DNA of 64,000 nt, from positions 124,001-188,000 of the forward strand of contig NZ_CP009832.1 of NCBI RefSeq assembly GCF_000959525.1, read 5' to 3'. Below the pieces are notes generated by a model. That model worked only from the letters and a program-made list of their open reading frames with translations. It ran no database searches and was not told the DNA's origin. The position numbers and the translations under genes were made by a program. The DNA is from Burkholderia multivorans ATCC BAA-247 (GTDB lineage Bacteria; Pseudomonadota; Gammaproteobacteria; Burkholderiales; Burkholderiaceae). Positions 54,174-63,234 of this stretch are shown piece after piece (position 1 is the stretch's first letter; each line of letters opens with the position of its first letter).

Positions 54174-54662
54174 TCAGTCGTGCCCGTCGTCGGGCTTCGG
54201 ACAGCCGGCCGGGCCGGGCCCGTTCTCGATGAAGCGCTGCAGCAGCCCGGTCAGCGTCGCGAGTTCGTCGGTGGAAAAGCCGGCGAGCTGCGCGTTCAGC
54301 GCGGTCGCGATCAGCGAGGGCAGCGCACGCGCGGCGTCGGCGCCACGCTCGGTCAGCGCCAGCTCGATCATGCGGCGGTCCTGCTCGCTGCGCGAACGCG
54401 CGACGAGTCCCTTGCGCTCGAGGCGATCGAGCATGCGCGTCATCGAGCCGCTGTCGTACGCCATCTTGCGCGACAGCTCGAACGGCGTGCGCGCATAGCC
54501 GCGCGACAGCAGCAGGATCACGCCGATCTGCTGCGCGGTGAGATCGAACGGCTCGAGCGCACGATCCATCCGCTCGAACAACACCTGACGCGCCTTCGTC
54601 AGGTAGTAGCCGAGACTGGTTTCCAGCTCGATGGAGTCGGGATCGTAGAGGCCGCCAGCCAT
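54174..54662 (-). CDS. MarR-family transcriptional regulator
   Basis: A 162-residue winged-helix repressor: LTAQQIGVILLLSRGYARTPFELSRKMAYDSGSMTRMLDRLERKGLVARSRSEQDRRMIELALTERG contains the recognition helix and the wing (D-R-R). It most likely represses itself and the DHA2 exporter downstream, releasing them when a toxic compound binds. A good promoter lies directly upstream (54707-54735), and an A/T-rich segment overlapping it could be the operator. Confidence 0.93.
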   Translation of the reverse strand: MAGGLYDPDSIELETSLGYYLTKARQVLFERMDRALEPFDLTAQQIGVILLLSRGYARTPFELSRKMAYDSGSMTRMLDRLERKGLVARSRSEQDRRMIELALTERGADAARALPSLIATALNAQLAGFSTDELATLTGLLQRFIENGPGPAGCPKPDDGHD

Positions 54663-54706
54663 GCGTTCGCGCGCAGCAAGAGTGCGTTTCAGGTCAAAAC
54701 GCGCCC

Positions 54707-54735
54707 AGTATCTTGAAAATTGCTTGCATAGTCAA
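54707..54735 (-). promoter_or_regulatory. marR-exporter promoter
   Basis: Minus strand: TTGACT (54730-54735), 17 bases, GATACT (54707-54712). The spacer is A/T-rich, with the ATGCAAGCAATT word suited to MarR binding. Confidence 0.65.
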
Positions 54736-54834
54736 TATTATTTCAGGCAACCAGTTACGACGTGCATGTTGCACTGCCGGAGACTATGTTCTGACCGATC
54801 CGCCCGCTTTGCCGGGCACCCGAGGATGTTCGCG

Positions 54835-55110
54835 ATGCTGTTCCTGAAAAATGCCGCCGGCGCGCTGCGCCGCACCCTGACCGATACCGCTCATCACGTG
54901 TTCTCCGGGCCGCACCGCGGCTGGAAGATCGCACTGTACGTGGCGATGCTGGTCTTGCCGGGCGGCTCGCTCGCTGCGCTCGGGTTCGCATGGTTCGATC
55001 ATCGGCGGCAGCGCAACGCGAAGGGCGCATCGCGCCGCACGCCCGGGCGCGCGGCAACGGAGCCGCCGTCATGGCGGCTCGCCGCCCAGCCGCTGCCCGT
55101 GCGCCGCTGA
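54835..55110 (+). CDS. Small inner-membrane protein, unknown function
   Basis: A 91-residue protein, MLFLKNAAGALRRTLTDTAHHVFSGPHRGWKIALYVAMLVLPGGSLAALGFAWFDHRRQ, with one clear membrane helix (about 33-52) and a basic, proline-containing tail. GAGG lies nine bases before ATG 54835; an ATG at 54826 and longer frames are possible. It is divergent from marR. No family is recognised; it might be a small membrane accessory protein. Confidence 0.55.
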   Translation: MLFLKNAAGALRRTLTDTAHHVFSGPHRGWKIALYVAMLVLPGGSLAALGFAWFDHRRQRNAKGASRRTPGRAATEPPSWRLAAQPLPVRR

Positions 55111-55305
55111 CGCCGGTCCCGCAAGCGATCCGTAATGGCCGGTAAACCGGTCGCCCGCGCCGGTAACACATTCCTGTCGTCGCGCACCGTACCCTAACGG
55201 CTGCGCAGGCTCCCCGCCGTCAGTTACCATTTGTCCGCCAGCGGCATGACGTCCGCACCGCGCGGCGCCGCTCGCGGCCCGTTGCGCCCAGACAGGAAAA
55301 ATACG

Positions 55306-56889
55306 ATGCCGTACGCCCCACTCCCGCGCGCCCTCCGCCCGCTGAGCGCCGCCGTCGCCGTCGCGACGGCCGTGCTGCTCGCCGGCTGCGCCGTCGGGCC
55401 CGATTACCACCGCCCCGATACGTCGATTCCGGCCGCGTTCAAGGAAGCGCCCGCCGGCTGGAAAGTCGCACAGCCCGCCGACCGAGCCGATCGCGGCCCG
55501 TGGTGGACCGTCTACGACGATCCGCAGCTGAACGCGCTGATCGACAAGCTGAATGCGTCGAACCAGACGATCGCGCAATCGGCGGCCGCCTACCGCCAGG
55601 CGCGCGCGCTCGTCAGCGAGGCGCGCGCCGCGTATTTCCCGACCGTCGGCCTGAGCGCGTCCGGCTCGCGCGCGCGCACGCCGCGCTCGTCGTTCTCGTC
55701 GGGCACCTCGTCGTCGTTCGGCAGCAGCACGTCGGGATCGATCAGCAACAGCTACAGCGTCGGCCTCGATGCGAGCTGGGAACCCGATCTGTGGGGCAAG
55801 GTGAGCCGCACCGTCAGCGCACAGCGCGCCGGCGAAGCGGCGGCCGCGGCCGATCTCGCGAATGCGCGGCTGTCGCAGCAGGCGCTGCTCGCGCAGACCT
55901 ACTTCCAGCTGCGCACGTCCGATGCGCTGCAGAAGCTGCTCGACGAAACCGTGCAGTCGTACCGGCAATCGCTGCAGCTCACGCAAAACCAGTATGCGCA
56001 GGGCGTCGCCGCGCGCGCGGACGTGATCCAGGCGCAGACGCAGCTGCAAAGCGCGCAGGCCGCCGCGATCGACAACGGCGTCGCGCGCGCGCAGTACGAG
56101 CATGCGATCGCGACGCTGATCGGCGAGCCCGCGTCGACGTTCTCGCTGCCGCCGATGCCGCTCGCGGCCGAGCCGCCCGTCACGCCGGTCGACGTGCCCT
56201 CCACGCTGCTCGAGCGCCGGCCCGACATCGCGGCGGCCGAACGCCGCGCGGCGGCCGCGAACGAGCAGATCGGCGTCGCGATCTCCGCGTTCTTCCCGAC
56301 GCTCACGCTGTCGGCGAGCGGCGGTTTCGAAAGCTCGGTCTGGTCGCAGCTGTTCACGCTGCCGGCGCGTTTCTGGACCGTCGGCCCGCAGCTCGCGGCG
56401 ACGCTGTTCGACGCGGGGCTGCGCGCCGCGCAAACGCAGGCCGCGCGCGCAACCTACGATCAGGACGTCGCCGCATACCGGCTCGCGGTGCTGAGCGCGT
56501 TCCAGGACGTCGAGGACAACCTCGCGTCGCAGCGGATTCTCGCGCAGGAAATCGACGTGCAGCGACAGGCGGTCGAGAGCGCCGAGCATGCGCTCGCGAT
56601 CGTCACGAACCAGTACAAGGCCGGCACCGTCGCATATTTGAACGTGCTGACCGCGCAGACCACGGCCTTCACCGCGCGCCAGAAGCTCGCGACGATCACC
56701 GGGCAGCGGATGGTGTCGTCGGTCGCACTCGTGAAGGCGCTCGGCGGCGGCTGGAACGTGTCGGATATCGCGCGCGAGACGGGCGACATGGCGGCGCCGC
56801 CGGCCGTGCCGGCATCCGGTGCAGCCGCTGCGTCGGCCGTATCGGCCGTGTCGGCCGTGCCCGCGACCGGCACGCTCGCGCGCCAATAA
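55306..56889 (+). CDS. Outer-membrane efflux lipoprotein (OprM/NodT family)
   Basis: A 527-residue outer-membrane channel for tripartite export. The lipoprotein signal ends LLAGC (Cys27 or so), followed by the family start AVGPDYHRPD. Two repeats of the coiled-coil/beta barrel follow (LNALIDKLNASNQTIAQSAAAYRQARALVSEARAAYFPTVGLS; YSVGLDASWEPDLWGK; VPSTLLERRPDIAAAERRAAAANEQIGVAISAFFPTLTLSASGG). The end is Ala/Val-rich. AGGAAAA precedes the ATG. No periplasmic fusion or RND pump gene adjoins it; the nearest exporter is the DHA2 pump 1.3 kb away. Confidence 0.93.
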   Translation: MPYAPLPRALRPLSAAVAVATAVLLAGCAVGPDYHRPDTSIPAAFKEAPAGWKVAQPADRADRGPWWTVYDDPQLNALIDKLNASNQTIAQSAAAYRQARALVSEARAAYFPTVGLSASGSRARTPRSSFSSGTSSSFGSSTSGSISNSYSVGLDASWEPDLWGKVSRTVSAQRAGEAAAAADLANARLSQQALLAQTYFQLRTSDALQKLLDETVQSYRQSLQLTQNQYAQGVAARADVIQAQTQLQSAQAAAIDNGVARAQYEHAIATLIGEPASTFSLPPMPLAAEPPVTPVDVPSTLLERRPDIAAAERRAAAANEQIGVAISAFFPTLTLSASGGFESSVWSQLFTLPARFWTVGPQLAATLFDAGLRAAQTQAARATYDQDVAAYRLAVLSAFQDVEDNLASQRILAQEIDVQRQAVESAEHALAIVTNQYKAGTVAYLNVLTAQTTAFTARQKLATITGQRMVSSVALVKALGGGWNVSDIARETGDMAAPPAVPASGAAAASAVSAVSAVPATGTLARQ

Positions 56890-56934
56890 GTCACCGCAAT
56901 CGGCAGGCCGCGCCGCACCGCGTGCGGCGCTCGC

Positions 56935-57723
56935 TCAGCGCATCGCGCCGCCGTAGATCAACGACACCTGGCCGTTGCCGATCGGGCGGCCGAGCAGGTT
57001 CAGCAGGCCCGCAAGGTTCGCCTGCTGTTCGGGCGCCGCGTGCGCGGTGCCGCGAAACGCGCCGCTGCCGGGCCCGAACGTACCGTGCCCGTCGAGAAAC
57101 AGCGGGCCCTGCGTCGTCGTCAGATCGAGATCGGCGCCCGTGCCTTTCGCCTGCAGCACCGCGCGGTACGAGCCGAGCGGCTTCACGCGCGACACGCGCG
57201 AACTCATCCCGTCGATCGTCACCGTCAGCTGGCCGAATGCATTGCGGCCGATCAGCCGCCAGTCGGTCCAGCCGAGCCGCACGTCGCCCTGCAGATCGAG
57301 CGTATTGAACGGCGTGCCGAGCCCCGCGAGCAGCGACGCGGGCACGGCCATCGCGCCGGCCGACAGCACGGCGCCGCGCCACGTCGCGTCGAGCGTCACG
57401 GGCTGCGGCATCGCATCGGTCTGGCGCAGACGCATCTGCACGCGCCCGGTCAGCAGCGGCCAGAAGCGCGTCGTCCATTCGACGCGGCCCGGCAGCAGCG
57501 TCGATGCGCTCTGGTCCGCGCCGGGCGCGAGCATCAGCGTGGCCGAACCGTGCCACAGCGAGCCGGCCGGATCGACGAGGTTGACATGACCGCCTGTCGC
57601 GCGCGCGAACTGCGGCGCGATCCACGCGGCCGGCGCGAGCGCGATCAGCGTGATTGCCGTCGCGAGCGCGCCGACCGCGACCCACGGCAGCACGGCGACG
57701 AGCCGCATCGTCCATCGGTTCAT
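56935..57723 (-). CDS. gspN: Type II secretion protein GspN
   Basis: A 262-residue inner-membrane-anchored protein with an N-terminal helix (VLPWVAVGALATAITLIALAPAAW) and the periplasmic GspN domain (GSLWHGSATLMLAPG, FNTLDLQGDVRLGWTDWRLIG). An accessory subunit of the type II secretion inner-membrane platform. It follows gspM by 31 bases and is last in the gspG-N operon. Confidence 0.93.
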   Translation of the reverse strand: MNRWTMRLVAVLPWVAVGALATAITLIALAPAAWIAPQFARATGGHVNLVDPAGSLWHGSATLMLAPGADQSASTLLPGRVEWTTRFWPLLTGRVQMRLRQTDAMPQPVTLDATWRGAVLSAGAMAVPASLLAGLGTPFNTLDLQGDVRLGWTDWRLIGRNAFGQLTVTIDGMSSRVSRVKPLGSYRAVLQAKGTGADLDLTTTQGPLFLDGHGTFGPGSGAFRGTAHAAPEQQANLAGLLNLLGRPIGNGQVSLIYGGAMR

Positions 57724-57754
57724 CGAGCGCCCGCCGCTTGCATTGCCGCTGTCC

Positions 57755-58261
57755 TCATTTCGGCATCGACGGCTGCATCACGGCCATCAGGTCGACCTGG
57801 CCGTCTTCCTTCAGCGCGCTTACGTGCGCCTCGCCGACCTGCGCCTTCAGTTGCCGGCGCACGTCGTCGAGCCACTGCGTCCACGCGGGGAACGACACGT
57901 TCTTCATCTGGATCTGCACGCCGTTGCCGACGATCTGCACCTGCGCGCCCGGCAGCCCGTGATCGGACAGCGACGCGGCGAGCGCATCCTTCAGCGCGAG
58001 ACCGGTCGGCGCGACGCCCTGCGCGGCGGCCGTCAGCGACTTCGCTTCGTTCGCCTGCGCGGTCATCTGCGCGAGTTCGCGGCGCATCGTCGGCAGCTCG
58101 CGTTCGATGCGCGCGCGGCCTTCCTGCGCGGGCGACCACAGCACCGAATAGGCGATCGCGACGGCCAGCACGGCGCCGCCCCAGCCGAGCAGCGTCTTTT
58201 CGCGCGGCGTGCGCTCGCCCCAGAACTGGGTCAGCGCCTGAGTCAGTCGTTCGGTGTTCAT
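57755..58261 (-). CDS. gspM: Type II secretion protein GspM
   Basis: A 168-residue bitopic protein: LTQFWGERTPREKTLLGWGGAVLAVAIAYSVLWSPAQ (helix about 25-43), then a periplasmic ferredoxin-like domain with VQIQMKNVSFPAWTQWLDDVRRQLKAQVGEAHVSAL. Works with GspL to couple the ATPase to pseudopilus assembly. The start at 58259-58261 overlaps the gspL stop by four bases. Confidence 0.94.
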   Translation of the reverse strand: MNTERLTQALTQFWGERTPREKTLLGWGGAVLAVAIAYSVLWSPAQEGRARIERELPTMRRELAQMTAQANEAKSLTAAAQGVAPTGLALKDALAASLSDHGLPGAQVQIVGNGVQIQMKNVSFPAWTQWLDDVRRQLKAQVGEAHVSALKEDGQVDLMAVMQPSMPK

Positions 58262-59664
58262 GAGCGGCTCCGGATCGTCCATTTGCCCGTGTTGCTGTCG
58301 ACTTCGCCGGCCAGCCCGTTGCGCGCGAGGCGTTGCGCGAAGTCGGGATCGACCTTGACCTCCGGCTTGAAGCCGACGTCGAGCCGCCGGTCGTGATAGT
58401 CGAGCGACGCGATGCCGTTCAGCGGCAGCGCACCCATCGAACGCGCGAGTCCGCTCGACAATGCGAGGAAGTCGTTCGGCGACAGCTCGCCGGCCGCGAG
58501 GCGCAACTGGTCGAGCTGCCGCTGCATCTGCGCGGGCGGATCGAGCACCGTCGTCGTCTTCGGGAAGGCAGACAGCAGCGTTTCGGTGATTTGCGCCGAC
58601 AGCGCATCGCGTTCGCGCGACAGCTTCCACCAATGCAGATTCATCCCGATCACCGCGATGGCGAGCGTCGCCGCCGCGAGCGCGATCGGCAGGCGCAGGC
58701 GCTTCAGCGTCGCGCGGTCGAAACGCCACGGCTGCGACTCGAATTCGAACTGGCAGAGGTCGAAGCGCTCCGCGAGCGCCCGGCGCGCGAATGCGTCGAA
58801 CGACAGCGGCATCGCGCCGGGCAGCAGCGGGGCGCCGCCCGCGCGGCCGGACGACGCGACGCGCGGTTCCGCACCGGGCTCGCCGAGCTCGTACAGCTCG
58901 ACCGCGCCGCCGCCGGCGAGCGCGGCGAGCGTGCCGGGCGCGCGCGCGGCCGGTGCCGCAAAGCCTTCGCCGAGCGCGCCGCGCGCGATCGCGAGTTCGA
59001 GCCGCGGCGCGCTCGCGGCGAGCGGCTGCGCGCCCGCTTCGACGAGCGCCGGTTCGACCGCCGTCGCGACACCGAGCACCGCGGCGACCGCGGCCGGACG
59101 CACGAGCGGCTCGGCCAACGGCGTGCCGGTCGGCGAAGCAAGCGGCAAGCCGTCGGCCGCGGCGGCGATATCGGGCGCGTCGTCGTCGGCCGGCGCGGCG
59201 GACGGCGCAGGCGCGGCCGCGAGCGGCGCGGGCAGGCAGCGCGTCGCGGGCACCGCGCGCAGCTGCCGGTGGCCGGCTGCCGTGAACGCGTCGCAAATCG
59301 CGCGGAACCACGCGCGATCGACGACGCCCAGCACGCGGCGCCCGTCCGGCAGCGCGACCGGATCGAGCGCGATATGGCAGCCGAGCGGATCCTGGATCAG
59401 CTGATCCTCGACGACGTTCGGCAGCGCCAGGCGCAGCTTCGGCCCTTTGAGCGGCGGCACGCTCGCGGCCAGCAGCAGCACGTCGCGCGCGGCGACGATC
59501 AGCACCGTCGCGCTCGCGCGCGGGAGCAGCGACAGCGCCGCGCGGCCCGCGCGCTGCACGTGGCCGGCCTTGTCGACGAGCATGAACGGCAGCTCCGGCC
59601 ACTGCCATTCCTGCAACGGCACGGCAGGCTCGCGCGGCGGCAATGAAACAATCAACGTGCTCAA
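58258..59664 (-). CDS. gspL: Type II secretion protein GspL
   Basis: A 468-residue protein with an actin-like cytoplasmic domain (MSTLIVSLPPREPAVPLQEWQWPELPFMLVDKAGHV onward), an Ala/Pro-rich insert (about 165-225), a membrane helix near 330-345 (PIALAAATLAIAVIGMNLHWW) and a periplasmic domain. Binds the GspE ATPase. The start is TTG (59662-59664), with AGGAG just upstream and no ATG available before the conserved region. Confidence 0.93.
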   Translation of the reverse strand: MSTLIVSLPPREPAVPLQEWQWPELPFMLVDKAGHVQRAGRAALSLLPRASATVLIVAARDVLLLAASVPPLKGPKLRLALPNVVEDQLIQDPLGCHIALDPVALPDGRRVLGVVDRAWFRAICDAFTAAGHRQLRAVPATRCLPAPLAAAPAPSAAPADDDAPDIAAAADGLPLASPTGTPLAEPLVRPAAVAAVLGVATAVEPALVEAGAQPLAASAPRLELAIARGALGEGFAAPAARAPGTLAALAGGGAVELYELGEPGAEPRVASSGRAGGAPLLPGAMPLSFDAFARRALAERFDLCQFEFESQPWRFDRATLKRLRLPIALAAATLAIAVIGMNLHWWKLSRERDALSAQITETLLSAFPKTTTVLDPPAQMQRQLDQLRLAAGELSPNDFLALSSGLARSMGALPLNGIASLDYHDRRLDVGFKPEVKVDPDFAQRLARNGLAGEVDSNTGKWTIRSRS

Positions 59665-59688
59665 GGGCTCCTCTCCCGAATGGCGTCG

Positions 59689-60813
59689 TTATAGCTGATC
59701 GCGGATGCGCACGACCCGCGTCGAGTGCGTGGTCGGATCACGATACACGAGCGAGGTGCGATCGACCTCCGCGCGATCGTGCTGGATCCGGCCGTGCACG
59801 ACGAAGTAGCTCGAATTGACGTCGATGAGGCTCGCATCGAGCTGTACGCCCGGCGCGCCCGCGCCGCGCAGCGCGAGCTGCACGTCGCCGACGTTGCGGA
59901 AAAACACGGTTTCGCGGCGCGATACGAGCGCCTGCGCGGACGCCACGCTCATGCCCGGCACCAGCGCGGCAATCACCTCGGCCGGCGCGGTGTTCATGTT
60001 CACGGGCGTCGCGGTCGGCAGCACGGTCACGAACGGGCGCAGCCGCGCGACCATCTCGGGCGTCACGCCGTCGACGTCGAGCAGGCTGTCGACGCTCGTC
60101 ATCGTCAGCGGCGCGGGCCCGCGCTCGCCGTCGGCCAGGCCCGGCTCGTCGGTGAAGCCGCCCCCCTGCGCGTCGCCGCCCGTCACCGGCGCCGTCGGCG
60201 CCATGCCGCCGCCGGGCAGCGTCGGCAACTGAAAGCGCGTCGCCGAATGCACGAGCCCCGCGCGCACCTGCAGCGCGATCCGCTTCGCGAACGCGCCGTC
60301 GTAGCCGAGCGTCGTCAGCAGCCGCTGGAACGCCGCGAGCTGCGCGACGTTCAGCTGCAGCACGCCGGGCGCCGGCGACGCGATCAGGTTGCGCAGGTTG
60401 AACTTCGCCTGCGCATCCTCGATCGAGCCGGAGATATAGGTGTCGTCGCCGCCCTGGTTCGGCGCGCCGATCCGGCCGAGAAAATCCGACAGCTTCGTCT
60501 TCGCGATCGGCACCGCCCAGATCCCGCCGAGATACGTGATGCCGGGCGCCGTGTCGCCTTCCGAGCGCAGGATCATCCGCGTCCAGTCGAGTGCGCCGCG
60601 CGCGACCCACTGCGCCTGCGCGAGCATCCGCTGATTTTCGATGCGGCGCACCTGCACCTGCTGGCGCCACAGCATGCCGGACACGAGAATCGCCGCCAGC
60701 GCGACGACCAGCAGCGCCGTGATGATCGCCGCACCGCGCTCGCCGCGCGGCAAGCCGTGCGCGCGTCGGCAAGCGCGGCGCTCCGGCATCGAAAGGTGAG
60801 GGCGCGTTCGCAT
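59689..60813 (-). CDS. gspK: Type II secretion minor pseudopilin GspK
   Basis: A 374-residue large minor pseudopilin at the pseudopilus tip. It has a prepilin-like N-terminus (PRGERGAAIITALLVVALAAILVSGMLW; no Glu at position 5, as usual for GspK), then a large periplasmic domain with SIEDAQAKFNLRNLI and NMNTAPAEVIAALVPGMS. The ATG at 60811-60813 lies just after the gspJ stop (60820). About 20 residues precede the cleavage site. Confidence 0.94.
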   Translation of the reverse strand: MRTRPHLSMPERRACRRAHGLPRGERGAAIITALLVVALAAILVSGMLWRQQVQVRRIENQRMLAQAQWVARGALDWTRMILRSEGDTAPGITYLGGIWAVPIAKTKLSDFLGRIGAPNQGGDDTYISGSIEDAQAKFNLRNLIASPAPGVLQLNVAQLAAFQRLLTTLGYDGAFAKRIALQVRAGLVHSATRFQLPTLPGGGMAPTAPVTGGDAQGGGFTDEPGLADGERGPAPLTMTSVDSLLDVDGVTPEMVARLRPFVTVLPTATPVNMNTAPAEVIAALVPGMSVASAQALVSRRETVFFRNVGDVQLALRGAGAPGVQLDASLIDVNSSYFVVHGRIQHDRAEVDRTSLVYRDPTTHSTRVVRIRDQL

Positions 60814-60819
60814 CGTGCG

Positions 60820-61485
60820 TCACTCCCCGACGAGAAATACGCGCGTGATCGGCACGCGCAGCGACGTCGCGCCGATGCTGACCTGCAGCCCCGTGACCGC
60901 GCGCGGCGGCGGCGCGTTGCCGATCTGCGGCACCTTCAGCGCATCGTTGTTCTGCGCGAGCGCGTCGTTCGCCGCCTGCACGCTGGTCGTCCAGCCGACG
61001 CGCGGCACGTAGAGCTTCGCGTCGATCGCACCGACGCCGCCCATCAGGGCGACTGCGCTCCAGCCGTCGACGCTGCTGTCCTTCAGGAGCGCGTGCAGCC
61101 GGTTCGCGTCGTCGAGCGGCGGCGACGCATAGCGCACGACGCGCCCGCCGGCGATCCGGTAGCGCACGACCTGCAGCCGCGGCGCGGCGCCCGGCACGTC
61201 GAGTGCGCGAATGATCTGCAGCGTGTTGCCGGCCACGCCGATCGCCGGCTGACCGGCTTCGTCGTCGGTCGCGGCGAGCCGCGCGTCGATGCGCATCTGA
61301 TCGAACATCTGCGCGAACACGCGTTCGTCTTCCATCGCGGACGCCACCTTGTCGCGGCCGCGCATGATCTGGTCGAGCCCGCGCCACGCGAGCACGGCGA
61401 CGACGGCGAGAATCGCGATCGCGATCATCAGCTCGATCAGCGTGAAGCCGCGTGCGCGGGCCGCGCGGGCGAACGGGCGCGGCAT
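60820..61485 (-). CDS. gspJ: Type II secretion minor pseudopilin GspJ
   Basis: A 221-residue minor pseudopilin with prepilin motif RG/FTLIELMIAIAILAVVAVLAW, then DQIMRGRDKVASAMEDERVFAQMFDQMRIDARL. Part of the GspK-I-J tip complex. ATG at 61483-61485 gives a short leader; an in-frame ATG at 61513-61515 would overlap gspI and is an alternative start. Confidence 0.93.
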   Translation of the reverse strand: MPRPFARAARARGFTLIELMIAIAILAVVAVLAWRGLDQIMRGRDKVASAMEDERVFAQMFDQMRIDARLAATDDEAGQPAIGVAGNTLQIIRALDVPGAAPRLQVVRYRIAGGRVVRYASPPLDDANRLHALLKDSSVDGWSAVALMGGVGAIDAKLYVPRVGWTTSVQAANDALAQNNDALKVPQIGNAPPPRAVTGLQVSIGATSLRVPITRVFLVGE

Positions 61486-61492
61486 CGGCGCG

Positions 61493-61936
61493 TCAGAGCG
61501 AACGGCTGGTTTCATTCGCGACCACCGTGACCATCTGCGCGAGCACGCCGGAGCGGCCCGGCATGCTGACCGACACCTCGACGCGCCGGAACACCGGATT
61601 CGGCGTCGCGCTGACGCGCTGCGTGCACACGAGCGGCACGTTGCCCTGCGAGCAGTCGAAGTTCTGTTCGCCGATCTGCGGCCACGCATGCGCGAGCCGC
61701 AGCTGCGCGAGCGCGTTGTCGGCGCTCCAGCCGGCGAGCAGCCGCCGATGCAGTTCCGATGCGCCGGTCGCCATCGTGCCGACCGCGCGAATCGATGCCG
61801 CGAGCGCAACCGCGATGATCGCGAGCGCGACCAGCACCTCGATCATCGTGAAGCCGCGCGCCGCGCCGCGCATGCGCAGGGCGCCGGCAATGCGCGGCGA
61901 GCGGGCAGGGCTGCGCATGCGACCACGCATCGTCAT
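61493..61936 (-). CDS. gspI: Type II secretion minor pseudopilin GspI
   Basis: A 147-residue minor pseudopilin: GFTMIEVLVALAIIAVALAASIRAVG after a basic leader of about 27 residues, then RLLAGWSADNALAQLRLAHAWPQIGEQNFDCSQG and two cysteines that probably form a disulfide. The ATG overlaps the gspH stop by four bases. Confidence 0.93.
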   Translation of the reverse strand: MTMRGRMRSPARSPRIAGALRMRGAARGFTMIEVLVALAIIAVALAASIRAVGTMATGASELHRRLLAGWSADNALAQLRLAHAWPQIGEQNFDCSQGNVPLVCTQRVSATPNPVFRRVEVSVSMPGRSGVLAQMVTVVANETSRSL

Positions 61937-62565
61937 TGCACCTCGTAGCGGCCGTTGCCGGTGCCCACGATCGTCGCGCTGCCGACGGCCGAATGCAGCG
62001 TCACGCGCACCGGCGTGTCGATGCTTTCGGTGCCGAATACGACGCGGCTCGCGCGCGTGTCGGAACCGGGGTAGTCGATGTCCGCGCCCGTCACGCCGCC
62101 GTCCCAGTCGCGCGGGCGCAGCAGGTCGTCGTGCAGCGTGCGCCAGCCGTCGGACGAACTGACGTCGAAACGGAAACCGTGCGCGGTCGGTTGCCACGCG
62201 ATCGGCCGCGCGCGCACCTGCGCTTCGTCGCCGGCCGTTTCGAACAGCAGCGCGAGCCGCTGTGCTTCCTCGCGCAGGTCGGTGCGCGGATTGCGCGTCA
62301 GCGACAGCGACGCGAGCGACACCAGCAGGCCCGCGATCACGAGCACGACGAGCATCTCGAGCAGCGTGAAGCCGCGCGCGGCGCGACGGCGATGCTGCGT
62401 ACACTGCCGTCCGAAGGCAGTGCCCGCCGCGCACGGCCCGATCGCCCGCGTTTGCCTGCGGCGAGATCCCGGCTCACCCGCCGCACACGCCCGAACGGGC
62501 GATGCCGCCGCGCGGCGCAGGCCGCCGTGGCAGGCGCAGCGGTGGGTCGTACGAAGTGCGAGCAT
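61933..62565 (-). CDS. gspH: Type II secretion minor pseudopilin GspH (long leader)
   Basis: A 210-residue frame. The prepilin motif RG/FTLLEMLVVLVIAGLLVSLASLSL begins only at residue 65. The pseudopilin part (about 146 residues, with DDLLRPRDWDGGVTGADIDYPG) is normal. The preceding 64 residues are Arg/Ala/Cys-rich and far longer than a usual prepilin leader. No ATG, GTG or TTG in a good context lies closer to the motif, so either the leader is real or an unusual start is used. It follows gspG by 39 bases. Confidence 0.9.
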   Translation of the reverse strand: MLALRTTHRCACHGGLRRAAASPVRACAAGEPGSRRRQTRAIGPCAAGTAFGRQCTQHRRRAARGFTLLEMLVVLVIAGLLVSLASLSLTRNPRTDLREEAQRLALLFETAGDEAQVRARPIAWQPTAHGFRFDVSSSDGWRTLHDDLLRPRDWDGGVTGADIDYPGSDTRASRVVFGTESIDTPVRVTLHSAVGSATIVGTGNGRYEVQ

Positions 62566-62604
62566 GAAGCGCGGGAGAGAAGGATCGGACCGGTCGGCGG
62601 CGGC

Positions 62605-63057
62605 TTACTGCCACGAGCCGATATCGGTATCGTTGGCGTCGCCGCCTTCCTTGCCGTCGGCGCCGTAGCTGAACACGTCGATTTCGCCGTGCACGCCCGG
62701 GTTCAGATACTTGTACGGATTGCCCCACGGATCGTTCGGCAGCCGTTCGAGATAGCCGCCGTCCTTCCAGTTGTTCGGAATCGGATCGGTGGACGGCTTC
62801 TGGATCAGCGCGTTCAGGCCCTGTTCCTGCGTCGGATAGCGGCCGTTGTCGAGACGGTACAGCTTCAGCGCCTGCATGATGGTGCCGATGTCCTGCTTCG
62901 CGGCGATGCGGCGCGCCTCGTCGGGGCGGCTCATGATCTTCGGCACGATCAGCGCGGCAAGGATCCCGAGGATCGCGACCACCACCATGATCTCGATCAG
63001 CGTGAAACCGCGCTGACGGCGCACGGCTCCATTGCGGCGAGTGATCCACGTTTGCAT
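62605..63057 (-). CDS. gspG: Type II secretion major pseudopilin GspG
   Basis: A 150-residue major pseudopilin: leader [17 protein letters not shown], cleavage before [43 protein letters not shown]. The C-terminal calcium-site region ([41 protein letters not shown]) is complete. First gene of the gspG-N operon. The gap to divergent gspC (63058-63234) holds both promoters. Confidence 0.97.
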   Translation of the reverse strand: MQTWITRRNGAVRRQRGFTLIEIMVVVAILGILAALIVPKIMSRPDEARRIAAKQDIGTIMQALKLYRLDNGRYPTQEQGLNALIQKPSTDPIPNNWKDGGYLERLPNDPWGNPYKYLNPGVHGEIDVFSYGADGKEGGDANDTDIGSWQ

Positions 63058-63234
63058 GACTGACTACCTCTTTCCAAAAAATATCGTCGATTGAACAACG
63101 CGCCCGTGGCATCCGGACGATCGCCTGACGGCCACCTTCCACGATCCGCGGGAGCGGAGCACGCATTGTAAGGCGCGCATCGTCGAGGGCTTTCACTCAA
63201 CGCAAATTTCACATAGATCCGTACAATAGCGCGC

